Positions 1-10,933 of a stretch of DNA of 64,000 bases are shown here, one piece after another. The position numbers were made by a program, and so were the translations under genes. This DNA comes from Piscicola geometra (taxonomy: Eukaryota > Annelida > Clitellata > Hirudinida > Piscicolidae), in the NCBI GenBank assembly GCA_943735955.1, contig OX030959.1, positions 4,270,717-4,334,716 of the forward strand, given 5' to 3'. Every line of letters starts with the position of its first letter. The stretch's first letter is position 1. The notes under the pieces are model-generated. The model did not search any database. It had not been told where the DNA came from and was given only the letters and a program-made list of their open reading frames with translations.

Positions 1-316
1 TACGGTAAAGCTTATTGTGGAAAGTAAATTAACTCTGAGCAAATTAATTACTCAAAGAAGAAATTACTGCAAAGAATGATGTTTGTCTGGTGCCATTTAT
101 AACTGGTCGGTATTTCGAGATCAAACGTAAAACTGAAATGGAATGTTAGAACGTGAAATTGCATGTTACTTGTCAATTTACTTCCACACGCAAAGCAGAT
201 GACACTCGTATTGACTTATAATTAATTATCCTCCCTTAAATACTTGATAAAATGTGTGAAAAAGTTTCAGTCAGTGGTCAAAAGAGATCATGGTTGTTAG
301 TGCTAATGTTTAGAGC
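1..316. other. Left-edge intergenic DNA
   Basis: AT-rich sequence downstream of the minus-strand GPCR gene. No coding exon, RNA gene or clear repeat was seen in it. Confidence 0.5.
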
Positions 317-2399
317 TCATTTCTTGTTTCTATCGTCACAGACAATTTGATCAATGTTGTCATTATTAGTATTTATAATTATTTTTTCCTTTCTCTCATC
401 AGCATCCTCATAACCTCCACTCTTAATGGCATCATCATCAACAACACCCATACCGCCAAAACCAACATCATTATCACCACCACCATCATAACGACCACCA
501 TCATCATGACCACCACCATCATGACCACCATCACCATCACGACCAGCACCATCATCATCATTTCCCCCATCATTATGACGGCTTTTACTTCCCAAAGAAC
601 AGCTTATCTCTTCACAATTCTTCTTCATCAACGATCGATTTTTTAACGACATTACGTCACGCGAAGGTTTGCATGCAATCAATGACGCAAGCAGACACCG
701 GAAGCGTGGAGAGATGACGTAGTAGACGAAAAAGTTGGCGCAACTGTTGACGTTTACTAGCAGCTTGCTCGCCGACTCCAGGTAGTAAACCACACTGCCG
801 CAGTTGTACTTATGGAGGTACCTGGTGCAGTTGTGATTTTTGGTGGATTTTTTTGGGTTAAATAGTGTCTTTGTCTCGGTTGTTATTGGAGCGTTGCTTG
901 TTGTAGTATTGTGGCCAATAAATGGGAAAAAAGTAAAAATTAAAAGTTTTTTCTTAAAGGCAATACAATACAGTATAAAAAAATGAAATACAAGATTTTA
1001 CAATACAATACAAGTGTTAACACGTGACGTAAAACCGAACGAGCTTCAAGACAACAACTCAAAGACCTGACGTAGTGGAACACAGCTAGTGGCGTCTGGC
1101 AGACGACTGAGACTAAAACCACGGCAACTAGCGTGATCGTCACCTGTAATGAAGAAATATCAAATTTTCAATAGCGGCCTAGAACAAGATGTCTCTCTAA
1201 TGCCCTTCATTATTCATTAAAACACATAATATCAAATAATATTTTAATTATATTTAGCAACTCATACACAAACATCAAAGCATTTGAAAAAACACTTAAT
1301 ACTACATTGAATGATACGCCGAACAAGCACACCATCTCACCTCTCTCGAAGCACTAAGCCTCTTAGCCTTGCCTCTGGAACCACTTCTCGCTAAGGCCCC
1401 CCCACCAGACGAGCTCTTCTCGGGACATCTGACCCTCTTCTCTGACAGCCTCAGAGCCCTGATGATCCACACACTGCTGACCAAAAGAAGGGACAGGGGG
1501 AGTAAGACTAGCAGAAAGTTAACCACCACCACCTTGTATCCCACCCTGTATGCTTGGTGGCGACCAAAGTCGGTCTGGATTTCAATCTTGTGGTCCACGT
1601 TTTTTTCTTGATTTTTTTGGAATGAAGTTTCGTTTGTTTTTGAGTCGTGAATAGCGTTTAAAAGCGTCACCAAATAGTCTTGGAGGGTTGCTGTTATGTT
1701 CTCCTTTGAAACAGCTGCTGGTAGAAGTTGTTTAAGATGAGGAATGTGCTGCTTTGTAAGATTTGAAAAATTCTGATAGCCGATTCTTTTTGGTGAGTTT
1801 GGCTGCTTAACAGAATCAACGATTTTGTATTCAAAAACTCTAGGACTGTTGAAGATTATCGACACAACCACTACACAAGCAATGTAGAGATTCGTGCGAC
1901 TTAGCGACCAAACTTGAGCGGCACGGTGTGGCTTGCAGACGGCCCAGTAGCGGTTGGCAGCCACCAGGACGACCAGCCAGATGCAGACCATGTGGGCCAC
2001 TGGCGTCAGCAGCCACACGTACCTTACATACGGCCACGTCGTCCACGGATCAGGACACGCGTGTGTGAAGTGGCAGAAGTAAGGAATGGAGTCGGTGGTG
2101 TTGACCGAGAGGAGGAGGATGATGTCGCTGATGGAAAGGCTCTGCAGCAGTCGGATGGCAGCGTTCGCCTTGTCTCGTTGAAGCGCCAAGAAGGAGAGCG
2201 TGTTGCCAATGTAACCAAGCTGACACATCAACATCACGATGCAGCCCCACATCACGAAGTTGAAGAAACTGCAGTCGTGTGTTGTTGTAATTGTTGTTGC
2301 GGCTGTTAGTGTTGCTGTTGCTATTGTTGCTGGAAGATGAAAGGTGGTGTACGCTGAGGGTTCAGGTGACGTGCTTGAGAGTGAGGTGTTCGTAAACAT
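317..2399 (-). CDS. FMRFamide-receptor-like class A GPCR (three exons)
   Basis: Seven-transmembrane neuropeptide-receptor-like protein of about 546 residues, predicted in the plasma membrane and signalling through G proteins. Exons on the minus strand: 2399-1341 (353 codons, phase 0), 1143-1067 and 821-317. The donors GAG|GTGAGA and CAG|GT and both acceptors keep one frame. Exon 1 has an N-terminus with N-glycosylation sequons, TM1 with GNTLSF, TM2, TM3 ending ANRYWAVCKP (NRY in place of DRY) and TM4-5. Exon 2 carries TM6 with VVCQTPLAVFHY, and exon 3 carries TM7 with NSCANFFVYYV. RYWAVCKP, CQTP and NSxxNFFVY are typical of FMRFamide-receptor-like invertebrate GPCRs (family knowledge). Extracellular loop 2, between TM4 and TM5, is unusually long (about 90 residues, with several NxT/NxS sequons). 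The C-terminal tail is an unusual Asp/Gly-rich low-complexity stretch encoded by a CCACCATCATCG-type microsatellite at about 425-570. The ligand cannot be inferred. An additional 5' exon upstream of the chosen ATG is possible. Confidence 0.88.
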
Positions 2400-5300
2400 T
2401 TCAGGAGAGGTTTTTTGGTGTAGTAGGTGTAAAGGGTGAAGACGATGATGATGGTAAGGATGCTGTTGAGGGTGATAATGATGATGATGACGATGACGAA
2501 ATCAACTCTTCAGACTATACTGGAAAAAGTTGGCTGTAATAGCAGTAGTTTAGCTGCCCTTAGCAATCTGATTTGTGGATGATTAAACTTACAGACATTT
2601 AAAAGGCGCCAAACACTGTCAAGCTATCAGATAAGAGCAACGATGCTAATGGCTTTTGTTTCATCTAAATCGAAACACTTCCACTCCACTTTATTCTTCC
2701 CTTCAACATCACACAATGCAGCCTTCATTCAGATGAAAGGCGGTCGAATGCAAACCTGTCTACGCTATGCGTTGAGGCTAATGGATGGATGCGGTGTATC
2801 GTGACCTTTGAGCGCCTGGGTAAGTAACGATTTCAAACCGCAGCTAACATTTGAGCTTCATCAGCGCCTACTTTTCTAACATTAGCATCATTAGTATCAA
2901 CATCATCTACTTTACTTATTTAATATGCTAAGCTCATGACACTCATTCCATCCATTATTCTTCCAATTAAATCATTCATTTTGCGGCTTTCATCATCACT
3001 ACAACAATCGTCATCACTCTCTCATCCTTAAAACCAACGGTAGCATCACTACAACACCCCCGTTTTCTACCCCATACTCCATCCATTCCATAAAGCAGCA
3101 TTCGAAAATTGCAAGCAGGTAGGCGCGATTAATGGCGGAAATCGAAAATTAATTATTTAATAAAGCGCTAGAAAATTAAAAGCATTTGGACGGGCTAGGA
3201 ATGCAGGGATAATGGCATCCAATTGTCGTTTTCTCCAATATTCGATACTGCACTGATGGCACTTCCTGTCTTGGTTGTTGTTTGCCGCAATGCTATTCAT
3301 AAAAAGGATCTGGATAATGCAAAGTGGAAATAAACAAAAGTTATAGTCTGTCGTTTAATGCTTTCTGTGATGAGGAGATAGGAGGAGGCCACGCATGGGA
3401 GAAGAAATTTATTGTGGAAAACCATGTCATGGGAGTGCATTCAGCGTTTAAATAACTGCGAATTTAAGTCGAGAGATTTAAAAATAATTCGATGGTTCAA
3501 AATAGACAAGTGAATAATGATCTTGTTAGAAATGAAATCTTTAATGCCATAGTGCTTGTTGATGGATTACCATTGAGTACGCGCTGATGCTCCAGAGAAA
3601 ACCTGTAAAATGTACGTAAAAGACTGATTCTTGATGAGGACTTATGAACAAAACTTCTCAAACGTCTGAAACAGATGAAAAGGCGTAGAAAAATGAATCA
3701 TCGATAGGTAAATGTCTTCTTTATTATGGGGAAAGTTGATAAATCAACACAAAAGCCACATGTGTTCAGACGGCGGAAGTATCAATATTTCGCATATTGT
3801 ATTATCGTCGTCGTCTTGTCATGAAGCACAAGATTGAATATATAAAATGCAATAAAGCGCAGTTGGCGATGATGTCGTTTTTAAATGTTGGTGCAGTAGG
3901 GAGGCTATGTGTGATTGGATTTGTTAATGTGTGTCGCATATAACTTAAAAAACCAATTCTCATAAATTAAAATTACTATGCCCAACTGGATGAAGTTTAA
4001 GGTAGAAATAATAAAATAACCTTTGCAGCAATACTGGTGAATTATTGCTATATCTATTATTTTAATCTAAATGTTTATTAAATATTGACATGCCAATTTA
4101 AATGTATGTGCATGCTCAGACTGAGCATTTCTCCGTTGCGTGTGTGTTTCTCAAGTCGTGTGCATACAATGCAAATAAAACGTAGGTTTGTAGGTGCTTT
4201 TTTACACTTTTAAATAAATGTGATATGGTTTTTTTGTTTTTCTAATAAATCCTCCTTTAGTGACGATATTCGCTAAACATATTTTCTGAAGTTTCACGCA
4301 CCTATTGTGCGGGTACTTTAGTGTTCTTCACGTGCCGGCCTGCGTCGGCAAGTTCTCTGAGCAGTGAGAATTCATCATCGGTTTTTTATCCACGTTAAAA
4401 TATTTTTTTAAATTTTAATTAATGTGTCGTTTTAGTCAACCTTTTAGAATACCCTGTTAGTAATAGTATTCGTCGTAGTAGTAGTAGTAGTATTGGTGCA
4501 GTGTTGGTTCAAGTTTAAATAATATTTTTATATTTTATGATTTTATTTATAAAGGTTATTTGGCAAAATGAGAAGAGCTCACTTCAGGATGGTTCCTTAG
4601 TCAACTCGTGAGGTTTATGAGGCCGTAAAAAACAATTTCAGATTGAAGTTTATAGGCGAAAAATTTAATTGAAATCTTTAATTAAAAGTCTCAAATAGAA
4701 AATATTTTATTTCATATGTTTTGTATTATATAAGTAAATAAAATAAAATATCTTTAAAATATGAGTTATATTCTAAGATACAATTTTAATTTATTTTTGA
4801 CTTTAAAAAAACTAAAACAACATACTTCTCTAGCTAAAAAGAAATCTTTTAAAGAATAGTATCCAGTCTTTTAATATTATTCTCTTCGTGTTGAAAAGCA
4901 TTTTTTCGAATCCTTTTCTACGATTGATGCCCAAATGTAATCAGGTTCCTCCATAACTCCATATATATTCTCCAAACCATTTCAGAAAACAGTCCGTTTG
5001 AAAATTATTATTTTTTTCTCCTAAAAAATTGTTACATCATATTCTAAAATAGATTTTGGGTTAGCGTAAGATTCTTTGGAAAATTAATGTTTTATATAAA
5101 ATATTTAAATGGGCAGTTCCATTCTCAAATGGGTTGGAACGTATATAAATCATATTATATATGCATGTTCATAAAGAGTATGACAATAAAAATGTAAAAT
5201 TCTTTACATTTTATATTTATACTTAAATTCCGCAATTTAATTCTACCAATTGGATTTTTAATACTCCTATTCAAAAGTTCATCAAACATTTACATGTACA

Positions 5301-5627
5301 TTTAAATACGTATGTGTATGTTCAGTTTAATGTGATCCTGTGTGTTTCTCCTATATTTAAAGTTTTTCTTCTTGAAATATATCAAATTCATCGTGTATCA
5401 CCATACATAAAATTTAAGAATAATATGCTATTTTATTTAATGAAAAATATTATTTAAACATTTTTATAAAAATATTCAAGAAAGCAAATATGGTAAGTTC
5501 CTGAGATGAAACTAGGCGCTAAAATGATGTATCACTTGGGATTGAAGAAAAATGAAATAAATGAATAAATAGCTTAAGCAAGGGAAAATAGATTTTTACA
5601 TGAAAAGTATGTACAATTAGTTGGAAG
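2400..5627. other. Intergenic, no gene seen
   Basis: AT-rich intergenic sequence between the 5' end of the GPCR gene and the U1 cluster. It has short GAT-rich runs near 2,440-2,500 and a small GTA run near 4,475. No open frame with plausible splice signals, RNA gene or recognisable transposon was found. Confidence 0.5.
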
Positions 5628-5791
5628 GAAGAGGAAAAGCGCGAACGCAGTTCCTCACTATCAAAAATAACGCGCCCGAGTTACCCACGTTTGGGGTAAT
5701 CGCAAGAGTCAAGCAGCCTCGGTGCAATGGCTGCCCTCGTCCTGGAAGAACCGCCTTGTGGATCACGGTGTCTTCTGCGCCAGGTAAGTTT
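5628..5791 (-). ncRNA. U1 snRNA, copy 1
   Basis: Spliceosomal U1 small nuclear RNA of about 164 nt. The minus strand starts AAACTTACCTGGCGCAG, whose ACTTACCTG is the 5'-splice-site-pairing sequence. Then come stem-loop 1, stem-loop 2 with the U1A-type loop ATTGCACC, stem-loop 3, an Sm-type site (TTATTTTTGATA) and a terminal stem containing CTGCGTTCGCGC. The order and these motifs match metazoan U1 throughout. The SL1 loop reads GATCCACAAG, whereas the usual U1-70K loop is close to GATCACGAAG. Two further copies lie 1.0 and 2.3 kb to the right. The 3' end is estimated from the usual U1 length. Confidence 0.93.
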
Positions 5792-5868
5792 ATTAATCGT
5801 CTCATGCCTTGCTTCATGTAGGACAGGCAGACGTCTTGTTGTGGTGTCTGATGTTTTTAGAGTGTCCC
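5792..5868 (-). promoter_or_regulatory. U1 copy 1 upstream promoter region
   Basis: The first 60-75 nt upstream of the U1 start are shared by all three copies, including the ACAAGACGTCTGCC segment, while copy 3 diverges beyond about 60 nt. Position and conservation fit a proximal sequence element of snRNA genes. The exact element cannot be defined from three copies. Confidence 0.5.
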
Positions 5869-6384
5869 CTTTTAATAATGAATGTTTTCTTTAAAATTTA
5901 AAGTTCTTTAGTTATTAATAATCAATAAATAATAGTCAATAATAATCTAATATTTAACAATATTAATAAATGTACACCATTTCTAGGTGCACTTGAATTA
6001 ACTGTTTGACATTAGCGACTGAATTATAAATAAGCAACCTTTCCATATTTTATTTATGCATAACCATAACTAGAACCGTTTTTTAATAAATTCAAAAAAC
6101 AAATTATAGAAAAATAGAATATTCAATTCGTGAGAATACTGGGCGCTATAGAGCATTATTTTTTTCTGACTTAATCATGGTGATATTTGTGTAAAAACAC
6201 CGAAAGTCGTCACAGCATTTCTTTTTTGGAAAACAGAACCAACAACCTAGTGTGAACGGCTAGGCAAGTATGAAAGACCCTCAGCATGACCAAGGATTTA
6301 TGGTGCTTGGTTCGAGTGCAATCGATGCCCTTGTAACCCATAAAAGAAATTGAAAAACATACAACCTACGTGGCCTGCTCGTCA

Positions 6385-6600
6385 TTATTATGTTATTTCT
6401 ATGCAACACTACAAAGAAGTTGTTGTCAAGAGCGTCAAAAGAAGATGGATGTACAGTGAAAAAGTGGACGTTCCCTACCTTGAACAATCTTCGCAACACT
6501 GCTAACAACCCGCCTGAATGGCAGATGATTGCTGTGTCATCTTCTTTGATTGTCTCTAAACGATCCATTCGTTTAAGGAAATGGCGATAATGAAGGAATA
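6385..6600. other. Uncharacterised conserved block of the U1 unit, copy A
   Basis: This block between U1 copies 1 and 2 recurs at 7,690-7,880. On the minus strand both copies keep a common open frame containing CHSGGLLAVL and LFKVGNVH, with few differences. On the plus strand the first copy is open too. I do not recognise a protein or RNA family. It may be a decayed exon trapped in the repeat, or plain spacer. Confidence 0.3.
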
Positions 6601-6642
6601 AAAGAACAATAAACAAATAAAAACACTATTTTTATTTTTCCG

Positions 6643-6806
6643 TAAGAGGAAAAGCGCGAACGCAGTTCCTCACTATCAAAAATAACGCGCCCGAGTTACC
6701 CACGTTTGGGGTAATCGCAAGAGTCAAGCAGCCTCGGTGCAATGGCTGCCCTCGTCCTGGAAGAACCGCCTCGTGGATCACGGTGTCTTCTGCGCCAGGT
6801 AAGTTT
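6643..6806 (-). ncRNA. U1 snRNA, copy 2
   Basis: Second U1 gene, with the same 5' end, splice-site-pairing region, U1A-type loop, Sm site and terminal stem as copy 1. The SL1 loop here reads GATCCACGAG, one base different from copies 1 and 3. It lies 1,015 bp from copy 1, measured start to start. The upstream 75 nt match copy 1, and a TTTATT/TTCTTTTATTCC-rich 3' flank is shared with copy 3. Confidence 0.93.
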
Positions 6807-6884
6807 ATTAAGCGTCTCATGCCTTGCTAGATGTAGGACGGGCAGACGTCTTGTTGTGGTGTCTGATGTTTTTAGAGAATGTCC
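6807..6884 (-). promoter_or_regulatory. U1 copy 2 upstream promoter region
   Basis: Conserved 5' flank of U1 copy 2, nearly identical to that of copy 1 and, for its proximal 60 nt, to copy 3. It is a candidate PSE-containing snRNA promoter, judged by position only. Confidence 0.5.
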
Positions 6885-7395
6885 CCTTTTAATAATGAAT
6901 ATTTGCTTCAAAATGTCAAGTTCTTTAATTATTAATAATCAATAATTAATAGTCAATAATAATAATATATTTAGTTATATTAATAAATGAACATCATTTC
7001 TAGGTGCACTCGAATTAACTGTTTGACATTAGCGACTGAATTATAAATAAGCAGCCTTCCCAAATTTTATTTATGCATAACCATAACTAGAACCGTTTTT
7101 TAAATAAAATTCAAAAAACAAATTATAGAAAAATAGAATATCTAAATCATGAATATACTGGGCGCTATAGAGCATTATTTTTTCATGACCTCATCATGTT
7201 GATATTTGTATAAAAACTCCGAAATCGTCACGGCATTTCTTTTTTGGAGAACAGAACCAACAACCTAGTGTGAACGGCTAGGCAAGTATGAAAGGACCCT
7301 CAGCATGACCAAGGATTTATGGTGCTTGGTTCGAGTGCAATCGATGCCCTTGTAACCCATAAAAGAAATTGAAAATATTACAGCCTACGTGGCCT

Positions 7396-7675
7396 GAAAG
7401 CCTGTTCGGGCTATACGCCACAACAGGGAATGGGAATGGCTTAGATGGTAGACGTCGGACTCAAAGGTTGCCTGTTCGAATCCCTGACGAGCAACCGTGA
7501 ACTATCATATACCTGGTGTATATGATGCGGTGTTTGCGACGTATACATTGAAAGATGTGTACGTCGTGTTAAGTGGCGCATCTGGCGCATAAGAACCATT
7601 GTTCTCAGAACCATTGTAACATGGCCTGCGTCTGTGAGTAATACAGACCATAAAAAATATGTTTAAAATTATTAA
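7396..7675 (+). mobile_element. tRNA-derived SINE inserted in the U1 repeat
   Basis: An insertion present in the copy 2-3 spacer and absent from the copy 1-2 spacer. It contains a pol III A-box-like TGGCTTAGATGGTAGACG and a B-box-like TGTTCGAATCC with tRNA-like spacing. These are followed by CAACCGTGAACTATCATATA and the palindromic TATACCTGGTGTATA. The same body recurs at 55.6 kb (interrupted by a hAT element), which establishes a dispersed SINE family. No convincing target duplication was found. Confidence 0.75.
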
Positions 7676-7689
7676 TGCTCGTCATACTT

Positions 7690-7880
7690 TTATGCAACAC
7701 TACAAGGAAGTTGTTGTCGGGAAAAAAGCTGGATGGACAACGTGAAAGAGTGGACGTTCCCTACCTTGAACAATCTCCCCAACACTGCTAACAACCCGCC
7801 TGAATGGCAGACGATTGCTGTGTCATCTTCTTTGATTGTGCCTAATCGATTCTTTTGTTCATGGAAATGGCGATAATGAA
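7690..7880. other. Uncharacterised conserved block of the U1 unit, copy B
   Basis: Second copy of the block at 6,385-6,600, in the SINE-containing unit. The minus-strand frame with IVCHSGGLLAVL and LFKVGNVH is retained, with isolated substitutions and a small deletion near its lower-coordinate end. Function unknown. Confidence 0.3.
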
Positions 7881-7928
7881 GGAATAAAAGAACGAGAAAA
7901 AATAAAAAAGTCTATTTTTATTTGTTCG

Positions 7929-8092
7929 TAAGAGGAAAAGCGCGAACGCAGTTCCTCGCTATCAAAAATAACGCGCCCGAGTTACCCACGTTTGGGGTAA
8001 TCGCAAGAGTCAAGCAGCCTCGGTGCAATGGCTGCCCTCGTCCTGGAAGAACCGCCTTGTGGATCACGGTGTCTTCTGCGCCAGGTAAGTTT
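7929..8092 (-). ncRNA. U1 snRNA, copy 3
   Basis: Third U1 gene, nearly identical to copy 1 including the SL1 loop GATCCACAAG. It has the full 5' end, U1A-type SL2 loop, Sm-like site and terminal stem. It starts about 1,286 bp from copy 2, the excess being the SINE. Upstream homology to the other copies stops about 60 nt before the start, so this copy is the far end of the tandem array. Confidence 0.93.
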
Positions 8093-8152
8093 ATTAATGG
8101 TCTCATGCCTTGCTTCATGTAGGACGGGCAGACGTCTTGTTGTGGTGTCTGT
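8093..8152 (-). promoter_or_regulatory. U1 copy 3 minimal conserved upstream region
   Basis: Only about 60 nt upstream of this U1 copy match the other two copies; beyond that the sequence is unrelated. If the gene is active, this bounds the shared snRNA promoter element to these bases. Confidence 0.5.
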
Positions 8153-8652
8153 TTATTTTGGAAAAAATTAAATTCTTCAATCCACATTAACAATATTATT
8201 TTAATTTATTTGATTAAAAAATAAATTAATTACTCCCTTATGAAGTGTAATTTTGGTTTAAAAAGTTGGGCTGAAGCGACTGAATTATAATATTAAGAGA
8301 TATGTTATTTTTCTGGCTATCAATAAACTAAGTTTTTTGTCAATTTATTTGAAAAAATTTCAAACACGTTTGTATATTAAAAAATATATTGAAATAATTT
8401 ATTCAATTGTATATTTCAAATAACAATTACTCAAAGTTCAACATTACAACAAGTAAATTTTAATCAATTTAAAATCTTAAATTAGAAAAACAATGATTGA
8501 AAATAAGTTTTAAAAAACACTAAACCAATAAAATCTTTATTTTATAATGCATCTTAATTTATAAATGTATAAAAAAGGGTAAAGTATATGACTAGATTCT
8601 GAATAAAACACAAGTAGTACGAAAGCCTTATAGACATTGCCAAAAGAAAGGA

Positions 8653-8934
8653 TCAGCAAATGGAATTAAGCACCTCCAAACCACCATCAATTTCTGTGCA
8701 CAAAATCTCTGCATCCTTAGACTTCTCCACCAGTGAATTGTACAAGTGCACAACCTCCATTACTTGAAAAAGAGCACTGCTACTTTCTGAAATGACATTG
8801 GTCACTTGTCTGCTCACTGGAGGCATTTCGTATGAGTTGTATATCATGTGAGCAGAGCCATTCTCAAGACCCTCTTGTGCCCAAGTGAACTCAAAATCTC
8901 TCTCCACTATCTCACCTTCTTCCAGATTTTCATC
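8653..8934 (-). CDS. Terminal exon of an unidentified gene
   Basis: Minus-strand exon candidate of 93 codons after an acceptor TTTAAACAG|GAT, ending in a stop at 8,653. A TTTATT (AATAAA on the minus strand) lies about 110 nt downstream near 8,540. The peptide begins DENLEEGEIVERDFEF, contains VSRQVTNVISESSSALFQVM and ends EIDGGLEVLNSIC, with a helical, mildly acidic character. I do not recognise the family. No upstream exon could be placed in the AT-rich 500 bp before OAF. A strong-looking donor (AAG|GTGAGA) near its start leaves other models possible. Confidence 0.35.
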   Translation of the reverse strand, partial: DENLEEGEIVERDFEFTWAQEGLENGSAHMIYNSYEMPPVSRQVTNVISESSSALFQVMEVVHLYNSLVEKSKDAEILCTEIDGGLEVLNSIC

Positions 8935-9431
8935 CTGTTTAAATTTACGGTTAAATGCTTAACAGGGTTCTGTTAAATATATTTGTTATATTTATGCAGA
9001 TAATTATGGTTATTAAACCTAAAAATAGGGTTTATTTTTGCCGAAAATCTAAAATGAGTAATATTTCATAATAAAACTTTGAATTAATAAAATAGTGAAA
9101 AAACTACAAACCATTTTTGAATAATAAATCAAATTGATTTAGAAATATGAGTGAAGATAAAAAAATTATATTAACTGAATTGTTAATTTATGGGTATTTC
9201 AAAAATACGAAAAGTGACATTAGTTTTTGAATTTTAATTATTTTTTTTATTTTTGTTTTATTTTATCATAATTAATATATGAATGAATTTATTTTCAATT
9301 ACATCATTTTAATTTATTTTGTTTATAAATCCTATTTTAAATTTCAAAATATCTGATTTTAAATCATGGTATTTCTAGTAACTAGTAACTAGTTACTAGT
9401 TCATTGAAAAAAGTCAATAAATATTAAGCAA
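8935..9431. other. AT-rich upstream region of OAF
   Basis: Very AT-rich sequence with no coding content seen. It contains a short dyad, TAGTAACTAGTAACTAGTTAC, near 9,375, about 50 bp before the OAF start codon. No TATA box or initiator can be assigned with confidence. Confidence 0.3.
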
Positions 9432-10531
9432 ATGTTATACTTCATGATTTTATTATTATTTATTTCATTACTGTATCTTGAATGTTGGGGCAGTGGTCAG
9501 TTGATTGTACACTACAAAAACAAAGGAGATGAGATCATCAAAGAGATCATCAAATCGGATGCAAGGCAGGAAAGCATCTCAATAAGCTTCCAACTGTCTG
9601 ATGGAACCTTGATCAAGCAACTCATTGACTACAAGAATGTAGGTTTTGAATTTTTTTATTAACAACCAATAAAATATGATTGAATAATAAAAAAGATAAA
9701 TTATTATCATTATAATTAGTTTTAACAATTTCAAAACATTTTCATCTCTAGGAGTTGCAGATATTCAAGCTCAAGTATCTTCCAGAGAGGATTCTGAATG
9801 AGAGTGCTGTGAAGGAATTCTGTTTCATAACTGCCTTCAAGAAACACAACATGATCTCTCCTGATGCTGTATCCAAGCTGAGACAAGTAAGAGGAAAATA
9901 TGTTTTTACGAAATAAATTTCATTGAAAAAATAATTATAAGTAGAAAATAGATGATTTAAAAATTCAATGATTCTACAAACAGAAAAATCCTAATGCTAT
10001 TAGGCGAGTGGAAGAGGTAATGAGTACAGAAGTGTATTCAATGGACAGGAAGTTGTCTAGACATCATCTCAACTTCATCAGTCCTCTCCCACATCATTAC
10101 TGTTCCTCTGCACAGCAAATCTATGCCAACGAAGCTAATTTAAAATCTCAGCTTTCTGGTCAGTAATTGCGCTTTATACACAGGACACATCTACTCTAGA
10201 TTACTCACGCATGTTCAAGTGTTTCACCACCAAAATTACAGACCCAGGATCCATGAAGCAGGACACCTTCCTTGCACACAACTCCTCATCGAAGCTGTGT
10301 TCCCTCCTTTCGAGGGGGAGGTGGTGCCTGTGCCAGGTGAGGGTGTGCATAGGGTGGTTTCCGTGCGGTCTCAAGTACTGCAAGGGTAAAGACTTCTCGA
10401 ACAAACTTGTCACCTACCGTTGTGGCATCAGGGCGTGTGAGAAGTGCCACGATTTGGCGTTTGTCGAACGTTTTGAGTTATGTCCCACCTCCGCCACTCA
10501 ACGCTACACCAATGATGCAGGCTTTCTGTAA
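9432..10531 (+). CDS. OAF: Out at first (OAF) homologue, secreted
   Basis: Complete four-exon OAF gene of about 282 residues (vertebrate OAF is of similar length). Exons: 9432-9638, 9752-9886, 9984-10158 and 10200-10531; all junctions are GT-AG and in frame. Residues 1-20 form a hydrophobic signal peptide (MLYFMILLLFISLLYL). The mature part begins GQLIVHYKNKGDEIIKEII. It has SFQLSDGTLIKQLIDYKN, then ELQIFKLKYL and FCFITAFKKH, then KLRQKNPNAIRRVEEV. The Cys-rich C-terminal part has WCLCQVRVCIGWFPCGLKYC and YRCGIRACEKCHDLAF, the conserved OAF cysteine pattern. OAF is a secreted protein of poorly defined biochemical role, named from Drosophila. The last residues after the Cys block (TSATQRYTNDAGFL) are lineage-specific. 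Confidence 0.92.
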
Positions 10532-10933
10532 TGACGGGTGGCTTGAGGGTGTTGTGGGTAGTGTCTTAATACTCTGTTGCGAATTCGTTAATATGTATGT
10601 TAATCGTCATGTGAGCAAGTATCAAATTCTTTTTGAAGATATTTTTAATTTTTAGTCCATGTCAATTATTTTCGAATATATTTGTTTAACTTAGACATAT
10701 CTCATCTATATTGAATTCTACACTGTTACCTTATTGTGCCGATCTGTGTTTCATATTACAATGTCCCAAGGTAAAGGGGATTTTGGAAGGTGGAGTTAGA
10801 ATTTTTCTTAGACATGCTGTTGAACACCCTAAAAAACTAAGAAATTAAGCTACTGGACTCAGTTTTTAATAGCTTGCAACTATAACCACTGAATGACTTT
10901 TTCAACTTTCACCCTGCTTTACAATATGTAATC

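Larger units (their letters stand above)
5870..7920. repeat. Spacers of the tandem U1 repeat units
   Basis: The sequence between U1 copies 1 and 2 (about 5,870-6,640) recurs between copies 2 and 3 (about 6,885-7,925) at high identity, interrupted there by a SINE at 7,396-7,675. Shared blocks include a region with TGTGAACGGCTAGGCAAGTA (about 6,250 and 7,270) and a block around 6,385-6,600 / 7,690-7,880. This shows that a unit of about 1,015 bp carrying one U1 gene was duplicated in tandem. Confidence 0.85.

Noticed and set aside
7420..7490. A functional tRNA gene in the 7.4 kb insert
   Set aside because: A- and B-box-like motifs are present but the cloverleaf does not close, and the same sequence continues into a SINE body found elsewhere.
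5617..8193. Short proteins apparently encoded three times (PGAEDTVIHKAVLPGRGQPL... and plus-strand frames)
   Set aside because: These frames lie across U1 snRNA genes. Primary sequence and order of RNA motifs identify U1, so the peptides are coincidental.
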